Below are positions 11,701 through 22,400 of a stretch of DNA of 64,000 nt, in pieces (the stretch's first letter is position 1; the number at the start of each line of letters is the position of its first letter). This stretch comes from Solenopsis invicta (taxonomy: Eukaryota; Arthropoda; Insecta; Hymenoptera; Formicidae), in assembly GCF_016802725.1 (NCBI RefSeq), contig NC_052665.1, positions 6,014,001 to 6,078,000 of the forward strand, in the 5' to 3' direction. The translations under genes and the position numbers were made by a program. Under the pieces are notes generated by a model. That model saw only the letters and a program-made list of their open reading frames with translations. It was not told the origin of the DNA and made no database searches.

Positions 11701-14617
11701 TCACTTCGATGAGAGAAAAACAGTGAATTACAAAATTAAAAGGCTTTTATATATTTTTTTCTATTTTGCTTAAATTAATACTTTATTTTCATTTATTATT
11801 ATCGGAGTTTCTAATTTTAGATATATTGCATCATTGCAATATATAGTCATGCTTATAGTCGAGAATTGAAAATGTGAGCTGTATAACTTTGAGAATAATA
11901 TTGCTCAACAAATTTCTACATTAGTTCCAGATGTATGTAACATTACGCTAGTCACCATTACTTTGCAAAAAACTATCGACACTAAGAGGCGTGTGTGGCG
12001 CAAATAATTACGGTATTTCACAACAATGATACTATTGCTATTAAGAAAACCATTTTTACAATGTTTTTTACAAATTTTTGGAAAACATTTTTATTTAATT
12101 TTTTTTTTTAATATATTGATATGTGAAAAATAAGAAAATTGCACTCTATTGAGAGTTGTCGGATTGCGACAATATATGATACAATAATTAATTAATAAAC
12201 TTTTTTTAAATTAGAAAAATGCATAGAAGATATTGCAATTACATACAATAAATCAATTGCATGATACTGAACCAACATAATTATATTCGTATTACATCAT
12301 ATATATTAATAATGTATTTTACTTTGAAAGTTCAAGTAGTCGTTTTTACTATTTGTAGAAGCAGTTCTCGATTATGCGGTAACGTCTGATCAAGTATGGG
12401 CAATCGCGACGCGGCACGTGGAGAGTCGCAGGCGACGCTGTTTATCGGATGTTTATCAAATTGGACAGGCGCGTTGAAGCAATTTGATGTACGCTCGCGC
12501 TTACAAGTTCTATCGCTGCTTGCCAGCGAAAAAAAAAACCCAGCGAAAAAACCTGCGATACCAGTGCGACTAGAAGTCCGTCGTTCGGACCTGATACCAG
12601 TCTGGTATCAGGATGTTGCGACAAGCGTTTCGCGTTCGCTTGCGTGAGCGCGCATCGAAAAGCTTTTGCCGGTTTGCTTAGAAAGTGGAGGAAAAAAAAA
12701 ATAGAAAAGAAGACGAACGAATGCGTACGTACCCCACATAGGAAATTTCCGAGATCTGACGCATTGCTCGCTGCGGATAGAACATGATCGCTGTTATGTA
12801 CACTGTAACTGTCCCCGGACACACTCGGCACGAATTACGGCATCTTCACGGAAAATCCGTCAGTTCATCGATGTTCTTTCCCTCTTCCGGTCATTCAAGA
12901 CACACCCAGCTTGTTTGCGGCCTATTGATCCCCTCGTCATACTTTCGGGCATGATAGAACAGCCAGCGAGACCGCGCTCTTGCTAATCGGCATACATTAA
13001 TGATAATCACGGCGCGTGCGTTTGTGTTTCTTTACAAAGGCGCGCACGTGTCCGCCGAGCCGAGTTGATCACTGCACTTCCTACGATCGACTGAATCCTA
13101 TGGTTCTCCGGCTCCGGCTGTCCTCTTGAACGCTCTCTCTCTTCCATGAGGCTGTATGTAGCGCTATCAGCCTATACGTGTGTATATACAGTTTATACGT
13201 GCACAGTGGGGCAGGAATATATCTGCGAACGTAGAAGCGGCTTTCGCACACACTATCCTACGGCAGCAGCCTACACTTCGCTTTATCACTGCATTTGGTT
13301 GCAAAGCGGCGGGGATTAGTGAATTTTGTTTCGCGCGCTATTAGAGATAGTTACCATATGCATCGTTGCGAGGACTTGTCGAAATCCTGTCTTGTAAATT
13401 AAATAAGCTGAATCTTTGAATATTTAATTGATTTTTATTATTAAAAATCATTTTTTTAGTCTTTTAATATAAAGAGAAATTGATACGAATGATTACGAAT
13501 TAATCTATAATGATTTCTTATAAAAAATTTGTATTTTTTTCAAGTAATAAGATATGCAAAGAAATATACAAATTGGACGTGTGCAATTTGCATTTTACGT
13601 ATATTTTAAGGATAAATTATTAAGGATAAATTAATTGTTAATAAAATATTTAGCAATTAAGTTAATATTTAATTAAATATTATTTTGCAGGAAGTACAAC
13701 AGCAACTTGCTTACAAAGAAACAGAGTTGTACAAGGAATTACAATTACCACCAGCGGGTTTATCTACACTATTCATATGCTTGGATATTGCGTCAGCTCA
13801 CGGTTTTTCTTACGACGGATTGTTCGTTACCTATTTCATCGATTTGCCACAACATTGGAGTACAAAACAAAAAGAAAGATTATTTGGCAGAACTCAGAAA
13901 AGCCGTTTAGAAAATAGAACGGCGTATTTTAGTTATTGTACAGACATATCCTTGCATCATCCGTCAAATGAATTTCAACAATTAAGCGACGATGCATTGT
14001 CACGTTGGCCTCGTTTATTGCTCTCCGCAGCATCTCTGGATAGTTGGACCAGGTAATTACTTCTATGTGAAAAATCTCGATTGTTTCTCGATATTTATTT
14101 TTGTATTTTTTATTCAGTAGAAAAATTCTATATTATATTTTATACTTTTACACATCTTTTTTCTATTTGTCAGTAATATTGTGATCTACAGAAAATTGAT
14201 TTGTTTTAATTTAGGTATCGAATAGAAGGTTACGCAGCATTGCCAATACCAATGACGCCTGGCAGATACGAATTTACAGTTTCTACATGGCGTGCGAAAG
14301 GAAGTATTATTGATACATTGAGACGATTTTTTGTTGGTGGTTCTTACGAGCTCGAGGATATAACATATTGTGGTATTCCAATGAATCACGAGGGCAAAAT
14401 TTTAGATAAATCAAACTTGAAAGTCGTACCGAGTGGGAATATTAAAATTTATATGAATGTAATACTTCAAAGTGGTAAACATTTCAATCATCAAAGAGAT
14501 GACTCGGATAAAGTTAGCACCGATACACTTGTAAATAATGTTGAAAATGTTCTTGAACAATTTAAAGCGGCTAAGGAACGCATGATACGAATACGAGCAA
14601 TGAATTCTAAGCGATAA
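8768..14617 (+). CDS. Mks1: Meckel syndrome type 1 protein homologue (B9 domain, ciliary transition zone)
   Basis: Five exons: 8768-8844, 10194-10499, 10894-11323, 13691-14052 and 14215-14617, phase-consistent, 525 aa (human MKS1 is 559). The N-terminus (YRVNEPINNLKI then RVRVVQERS) aligns with the MKS1 start, exon 2 has the acidic stretch and FSWQDKVFGPFEIDFY, exon 3 has STMHVMADL and LLCTVIYD..LLTISPDF, and exons 4-5 form the C2-like B9 domain ending with YRIEGYAALPIPMTPG, WRAKGSIIDTLRRFFVGG and SYELEDITY. Family role: structural member of the MKS/B9 complex (with B9D1, B9D2, tectonics) at the ciliary transition zone. The second intron starts with GC rather than GT. An X-box at 8615-8627 suggests RFX control. 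In insects this predicts expression in ciliated sensory neurons and possibly the male germ line (inference). AATAAA occurs near 14789 and 14830. Confidence 0.93.
12360..13380. other. GC-rich block inside Mks1 intron 3
   Basis: Within the 2.4-kb third intron, this 1-kb segment is CpG-containing and much richer in GC than the AT-rich DNA on both sides, resembling the promoter regions of this window. Frames on both strands (12396-12647 +, 12442-12831 -) resemble no protein. It includes two adjacent small hairpins at 12576-12612. It may be an alternative promoter, an enhancer or a non-coding exon; nothing in the sequence decides. Confidence 0.4.
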
Positions 14618-15698
14618 ATTATTTTAGTAATAATTAAGAAGACTGAATAGAATTAGTATTGAGACTTGATTTCATATCAAATAATATATTTAAAATTATA
14701 TTGTAAGTGAAAATATGATATAAAGTTAATTTTGTATGAAATACAAAAAAGATATGAGATAATTTTATATTATCTGTGTATAATTACTAATAAATTATAA
14801 TTATGTTATTATAATTAAATGGCAGAATCAATAAAAATGTGAATTACTTGAATATAGATCTGAGCAGCTACAAAGGCTATGTTCCAAAATTTAGTACTGA
14901 AAATTTATAATATATGTAACATGAACTATAAATTTTTAGTACTGACAGTATATATTGGAATGCAGCTATAGCATAACTGCTTTTAAAATTTCATGTTTAT
15001 CGTGCAATTCACGAAGAGTTTTTTTGAGTGAGTTTTGGAACGTATTTACAACAAATTGTCAGCAGAGACCTCTTTCGAAAAAACAAAGAACTTGTAATAT
15101 TATTCAAAAAGAGATCGCCGTAGCTCCACATGCGTTCCAAAACTCATCAAAAGAGTATTATTGAGGTTTTTAATTTTTGCGATGTAAAATTTTGTGAATT
15201 CTCAAAGTGCAATTCTTGAATATGTAGATAATTTTTGGAAATTTGGAAAATTGTTGGTATTTTAATTAATTCGATCTCTTTATGTTTCTTACGCCTTCCA
15301 AAGACATTTTACGCATATCCGTGATGCGCGTCGTTCCATTGTAGGTCGCGCAGCAGCGGTTCTCAATTCGCTAAAACGACCGGCGTCGTCGTCGATGCGG
15401 CCGGAACGACTCCGCTGCACTGACTTGACAACAGAAGTAATTGTTATTATTGACAGAGTGATAATGTGAGCTGGGTTCGACGACGTGTTTCTGTGCGTAC
15501 TCGAGGGCGCGTTTGGCCGGTGAACGCCGCGATCCAAGCGTCGGCCCTGTCGAGAGACCGTGGAACTTTGTGCAGGCTTTATTCAACGAAAACGAAATTT
15601 TTTCTGTTAAACTTGTCGTCACACGAGGATACAGGTTATGTGAACTCGGTGAACGGAGCGAGTGAGTGAGCTCGTCCTCTCCTGCTCGTGGTCGCTCG
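14618..15698. other. Mks1 3' region and upstream region of the zinc-finger gene
   Basis: 14618-15290 is AT-rich 3' flank with polyadenylation signals. From about 15290 the base composition becomes GC-rich up to the zinc-finger start codon, as expected for a promoter and 5' UTR. Frames on the minus strand at 15289-15790 run antisense to this region and look like composition artefacts. Confidence 0.5.
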
Positions 15699-17740
15699 AT
15701 GGGCCGCAGGATGGGCCAGGGTACGGAGACGTGCGCCGATCGGCCCACGGAGGTCAGCGTCATCAGATTTGTTTCGCGGAACCATACCATCGAGGAAATC
15801 GCACCGAAAAAGGTGAAGTTTACGATAGAGCCATTGGTCGCCTAGGGTCGATGACCCCTAAGCCAAAACAAATAGTAGAGTAGACTGGAGCGGTTGTAAA
15901 AGCGAAATACTTCTTTCGACGAGTTTACTCCGATGAGCAGCCAGTTTGTGCGTGTATTTTGTAAAAAAATATGTTGATGAATTGCAAAAATATAATAAAC
16001 TTTGTTTCTTTGTACATATTCTTTACTCTAGATTTGAATGAATTAAAACTGGCCTGTTATTTGCTTCAGCTTATGGTTTATCACGTGTCAGATTTAAAAT
16101 CTTATGTCCAGATATCAATGTTAGACACAGAAATTACTTTTACATTGGTTAATAATAATGAAAATATAGAATACATTTATATCGTTGATGATTGGAACTT
16201 TCAATATTGAAATGTTTTTAATCTATATTATACATTCAATGAAATCTCACTAATATTTAAATCAATTTTCAATATATAGGAAGTATACACTTGCAAACAA
16301 CGAGGTTGCGGTAAGGTGTTCACTAATCAAGATGAATATAAGACGCACGAGGCATTAGAGGCTTTGAAAATTCGATTTATGTGAGTGTAAAATCATTGTA
16401 TTGCTGTACAAATTAAAAAAAAAATATCTGCAAACTGATCAATATGATCAATGTGATTTTTATCAAGTATTATGATAAAATATTTAGTAATATAAGTTTA
16501 GATTTATTTTTCAGATTTTATTAATGTTTTTTTTTATTTTTCTCAGTTGCCGTGAACCAGGTTGTGGAGAGGAAGTGTCAGATCCAGGTAGCATGTGGCG
16601 ACATTATCAAGAATGGCACAACAATGAAACAAATGTTTTTGTATGTCCATATACCAATTGCGGATCTTTGCAATCTACCAGTGGTAATCTCGAGGAGCAT
16701 ATTGAGAGTTGTCATAGACAACCACCTACACTGCCAATGGAGCCTGAGATAATTTGTTTCGAGGGCCCTGAAAACGCAATAGACGAGGAAGTCATGCAAA
16801 AGACTGACGAAGGATGTTATGAACAACTGCCAAGCGAAAATTTTACTATAAAGGAAGAATATGGGAATAAGGAAGAAAATTGTCCTATTAGAAATGAAAC
16901 TAAAATTCAGGTGAAGAATGAGTTTTGTCACGAGCAGAATAAGATTACGACTGTTACAAACAGCGAGGACTATTCAACTAATGAATCTTTGAATGGTATT
17001 AACAAGTTTTCTAACAATGAAAATCTGCTTATAATTAAGGATAATTTCTTACGAAAGTACGATACTGGAACATCAAAGTGTGAAGAGATTCTTCAAGTGG
17101 AATGCACGCAGGATAAGAATAATGTGGTTTATATAAATAGCGACGTAACTATTACGAAGAATATGAAAACGGAAATATGCAACTTAAATATACGAAATCA
17201 GGAACATAGAATAGATTTAGGAAACATGGAACGAGTTTTTCGAAGCGGTCTCGAGCGCGAGAGTTCTTTGAAAATTGAAGAGAGCTCGATAGAAACAAAT
17301 AGTAACTGTTCGGATGACGAGGAGTATACCCCAAAGAAGCAACGCATGTCTAGGTACAAACAGGAAACATATAAGTGCGACGTCAATGGTTGCGGAAAGA
17401 AGTACAAATACATATCGCATTATCGCCATCATCAAGACAGTCATAAATTAGTCACGAATGCAATTAATTCCAATACCAGTAAACAAATGCCAAAGGTAAA
17501 GCAAGGAAAGGCGTCTACAGTCAGCTTCTTCATGTAAGTGAACTGACATATAAATACATATACGTGAGTGTTTGATTAGCTTTTCCAAAATTTGAGTATT
17601 TAATGTCTAGATGCAAAATGCCTGGATGTGGTGCGCAGGTAAACAACGTAACTGGCCTATGGAAGCATTATCAGGACAATCATGCCAATTCCAAGCCGCC
17701 AGTTGTACAAACTACCAAGAACAATGAAGTATTTCAGTAA
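15699..17740 (+). CDS. C2H2 zinc-finger protein with five fingers, not assigned to a named family
   Basis: Four exons: 15699-15812, 16280-16380, 16547-17533 and 17611-17740, phase-consistent, 443 aa. Finger 1 (about residues 42-66, CKQRGCGKVF) has lost the second zinc His; finger 2 (73-96, CREPGCG..WRHYQEWH), finger 3 (about 103-126, CPYTNCG..HIESCH), finger 4 (about 349-371, CDVNGCGKKY..HQDSH) and finger 5 (402-425, CKMPGCG..WKHYQDNH) keep the C-x4-C-x12-H-x3/4-H ligands. Fingers 2 and 5 are close relatives of each other and bracket an acidic, Asn/Glu-rich disordered middle of about 220 residues. Likely a nuclear DNA- or protein-binding factor. The first exon, a 38-codon peptide without a domain, is supported by phase, its ATG and a GTGAAG donor but is the weakest part. 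AATAAA at about 18318 and 18729 may end the mRNA. Confidence 0.75.
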
Positions 17741-19479
17741 AGTGTTTGCGATTTTCGTAATATTACTCTCGTTGCGGGCATTGCGCACGCATAGCGCAAG
17801 TAATCGTAATAAGCCGTTATTTCAGAGGCAAGGTACTGGAATGTGAAGTAGAGTTAAATGTTGTACAAACGTATTTCGATCAGGTTCACTCCGATGATTC
17901 CACTGAGCGACACGAACGGAAAGACTGGCAATGGGCGTAGCATTCATTTACTGAGATATTGCAGGACGCTACTGCCCAGTAGAGAAATTTTAAGACTGAA
18001 TTCCAAGCCAAGCATAATATTAATTTGAACGACTACGCCGGAAGCAGCGCAACACTCATAATCGCTAATAGTTGAAGGGAATTTTTTCGGAATTAACTCT
18101 AATCTCGTGGGGGAGGTCCTCTCCTTTGCGACGTGTGGAATAGCGAGAAATCACGGTAATTCAGAGTATTTTACAGAGATTATTATATAGCCAATTTTAC
18201 GCGACTACATTGCTTGAAGCTTACGTGTTTGGTCTGTAATTGAACGCTGTTAACTACAATAGACTCTTTTAGTAATTGTAAGAGATATGGGCTTTGTAGG
18301 ATACTCTGACATCGATCAATAAATATATTGTCGGTATTTAAGAAAGTTTATCGAGCAGCTTGATGTATGCTGTGGCGGAACGACTAGCAGCTCGAATAAA
18401 TAGAAAATTCAGTCCAAAAGTATATACATATGTCATTCTATATGAATATAAATTTTTCTCGTCGCTATAAGAGGCTAAATCCGCTACAGCGATTCGCACT
18501 TGTAATAACGAGACTCTCTGTACTGATTTTTACTATTTTATATTATGTCATTTTTATGTAACTTATATTCCTTCTACCGATATGTATATGTCGATATTTA
18601 CTATACCAGTGTGTATATATATATACATATATATACACGTATACATATTTGTTATATACATATATATATATATAACATAGCAACGTAAGTATTGTATAGC
18701 ATTTTTATTTGTATGTCTGTATGTTTAAAAATAAAGTGCAATATTAGAGATGAAACAGAAACATACAAATCCTATAAACAATCTGTGTAATCGTTAATAA
18801 AATTGTTGAAAATAATGCTTCACATTTAGAGAAACTTGTATTTTTGTTTCTATTACCAAACACTTAACTATTAAATTATTAAAATTATTTTAATAATTAT
18901 TTTACAATTGTTATTTAAAATTATTAAAATGAGATAAAAGTCATTGTAATACAATATTTTTTCTATCCTGATTTAAATCGTGAGTCAATCACGATTTAAT
19001 TAAAGGTTCGTGATTCGAAAGATATATAACATGACTGAAAAATCTCTATCAAAAGCGCCATATTGCTGCGTTCTTAAGATCTGCCGGGTGATTGGCTTAT
19101 TTCCGGAGCATGCAGTTCAATTGGCTACGCCCGTTCTATAGATGGGCTTTCGCCTAATATAAATGGTAATAATTGAGAACACAATTGGCAATGGAACATC
19201 TAGAAGTAGTAACATAACGATCTGCCGTCTCAATTTAACTTCGGTTGGCAGACATTACGCAAGTAAAAAATAAAAATGGCCGACGTCGACATTACTCGAA
19301 TGAAATATGAAATGTATGAAACTCTATTACGTGTAGTCGAGTGTAAATCTTTTGTATCTGTCGACGCGCGATTCTGGGATAAAAAATAGTTTGAGATTTA
19401 AAGATTCCTTTCTGATCATCCGCCCGTAAAAAAATCTCGAAGCCGGTTGCGAGAACAACAGGCTAAACGTCTGATAAAA
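17741..19479. other. Zinc-finger gene 3' region and SUGP1 promoter/5' UTR
   Basis: 17741 to about 18750 is probably 3' UTR, with AATAAA near 18318 and 18729 and an interrupted TA/TATG-rich tract around 18610-18675. From about 19060 the SUGP1 promoter begins: two inverted CCAAT boxes (ATTGG at 19091-19095 and 19120-19124) flank an ETS-like TTCCGG at 19101. A small open frame with its own ATG (19276-19389, 37 aa) lies between these and the SUGP1 start. Confidence 0.5.
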
Positions 19480-22400
19480 ATGGCGTATCGTGGTGTGAAG
19501 GGGTCCGATCCGTTTGTGTCAAAAACTTCGCGAAATGAGCGTTTCGCGCAGATGTCAAAGCAAGAACAGATCATTCAACAGAAGAAGATGGAAATTCAAG
19601 CAAAACTGCAGGAACAGAAAGCGAAGGAAGCCGTGGAATGTATAAAGAAGTCAAGCTCGTCAACCTCGACGACACCAACTAGTAAGAACACTGCTCCAAA
19701 GTAAGTGAAGTAAATCTCTTCTGTGTGTCACGTTACGTCGCGTCAGCTCGGTCTTGTGGACGAAATTTACATTGTAATTTACGCGTTTGAAATCTTTTGT
19801 ATCAATCGCAAAAGTATAAAATCCATTGTTTATCTTTAGGGAGGACGATGAAAAACCTACCATGAATGTGTTTGCCAATGATGGCAGTTTTCTTGATCAG
19901 TTTAAAAAGATAGCCAATAAATCAACTGGCAAACAAGAACAGGACAAGGAAGATAAAAGAAAAGATGAGAGAAGCTATGAAAGTACGAGAGAAAGAGACA
20001 GAGAAAGAAAGCGTAGTAATGAAAAGAGTAGAGATTGGGACAGCAGGCGGGATCGCAGAAGAAACGATACGCGATGGGGAAGAAGTTCAGATAGGAAGCG
20101 TAGTTCGTCGTCAAGTCCGTCGCCTACTAGACGAAGATCACCACCTAGTCCAGAGACACGACATAGTTATAACCAATCGCAAAACGGGCAGCGTGCGCAG
20201 TTCAGTCAGCAACAGTTTCCAATTCAGAACAACAATCATGTCTCTTCCATCCCATCCCTTATGTCTCAACCGGTGCAGATGCAGATGACGAATATACCAC
20301 CTCCCAATATAAGGAATTTAACACCAAACATTCCGTCTGCACACATGCAGAGGATACCAGTGTCAAAAAGTTTTAGCAATAATTACACTAACATGAATGA
20401 ACATTCTAATAATGTCAGAATGCAAATCGCACCACCACCACATATCATACGTCCTCCACCACCTCCTCCTATTCAGAGCATTCCGCCGAATACAAATATC
20501 CCACCCCCAAATATACAAATGTCTCAAGCTATGCCAATGCCTAATCTACCCTCACCGTCGAACGCACAACAACACATTATCACACAAAATCCACAGCAAT
20601 GCAGCGTACCACCGCCAGCGTGTAACACCAGTTTACAGCCTCCGAATATCCCTCCGCCTAACATACCACCACCGAATATTTTGCCACCAATGTCGCAAAT
20701 GCCACCGACCATGATGCCTATCTCAGGCTCTCAAGCCATTGTGGTAACAGTACCAAACGTAGCCAATGTTCCACCTCCAAATGTGATAACATCTATGATA
20801 ATGTCAGCACCTCCACCAGTGCACACCGTTCCATCGACCATCAATTCGATTCCACCACCAAACTTAAATATCCCTCCACCAAATATCCCACCTCCCAATG
20901 TTATTCCCAATGCAGCACCGGCGCGTAGTCTTATATCCAGTGGCTATCCTCTTTCCAATCAGGTACCTATTTCGGTGGGTCCTCCCAATGTACAAATTCC
21001 ACCACCTGTGAGACCACCGGCTAATCTACAAAGTTCTGAACAACAAGGTATGATATCACACTTAAGAAATATGTTTCTTGTGTATTGCATAACTGTTTAA
21101 TGTTATTTATAAGCACTAAACACTTTGTTTTATCTCTTGCACAATTTTAACGATATCGCGGGATGTTTGGAAGATAACTTGTTGTAAGATAGTACCATAT
21201 AAAAATTAATAACATAGAATTAACATGTACAATATTTTTTTTATCGTAATTAGTAAAATTACATATATAAACACACACAGAAATTTGGGATTATAGATTG
21301 TTATACAAAGTATCTGACAAGGGATTCTAAGTGTGTTTAGTAGAGGCTGAGCAGCTGGCACGAATCGTGGCTGACTGTGGGGATGAGATTGAACAAGAAG
21401 TGCGAGAGAAGAATGCCCAAGATCCTAAATTATGGTAACTACTGTCCTCACTGGTCCTCGTTTTGTATTTCCATTCCCCTATTCCTTGTTTGTAATATAA
21501 TTAATACTTTTATAATATCTAGGACGATAATATTTTATTTTGTATTATAGGACATTGTACAAATTTCTATACAGATCATGTCATATTTTGACATCTTAGT
21601 AACATGAAAAATTTAATGTACAATTTTGTTGAATGTCCGCTTAATGTGAATTGTTGTAAATATGTGCTTGCATTCCTAAATATCAATTGTCAGTCGCAAA
21701 AAGATTTGCCGATTACAGAACTTTGTCTACATGTTTTTTTATTTTTTCAAAGCAAGCTATTTTTTATAGGTTTGATAAAATTGTTAATGACGAATGCATT
21801 CCCTTATTGAACATATTTTTTCTTGCAATCATAATAATTGTGTCATATATATTTAACAACACATGACTCTTAGCGTAGAAAATTGTTTTTCTTGTAGATT
21901 TTAATGTTCTATTTTTACTAACTTATTATGATATTTTTCTCATGAAAAAAATTAAAAATTTGAAATTTATAAGTATGTTACAAGAGATATATAAAAGAGC
22001 TTGAGTGTAATTATTTTTTAATAGAGTTTTTTACGTACATTTGCTTGCTGATATTCTTTTACTTTTAAATATATTTTTTTTTAAGAATTAAGTTTCAATT
22101 ATTTCAGTTTTAACGTGTTTAACAAAGATATAATGATTAATTAAATAATAAGACATTATTATATTAAGATAACAAAGTTTTAAATAATATCCAATATCTA
22201 GATATATTTATAAAATATTTACATATTTATCTATGTCCATTAGATATTTATGCTACACTAGTAATATGAAATGTTTTACATTTCTAAATTTAAATTTTAT
22301 ACGATTTTTAATATAATTAAAAACAAAAAAATATATTCCATTATTATCATTTAAAAATTTTATTACACATCTCTCAAGTGATACTCATATCTTTTGAAAC

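Noticed and set aside
17152..17444. Minus-strand frames under the zinc-finger exon
   Set aside because: They are shadows of the + strand coding exon with zinc fingers.
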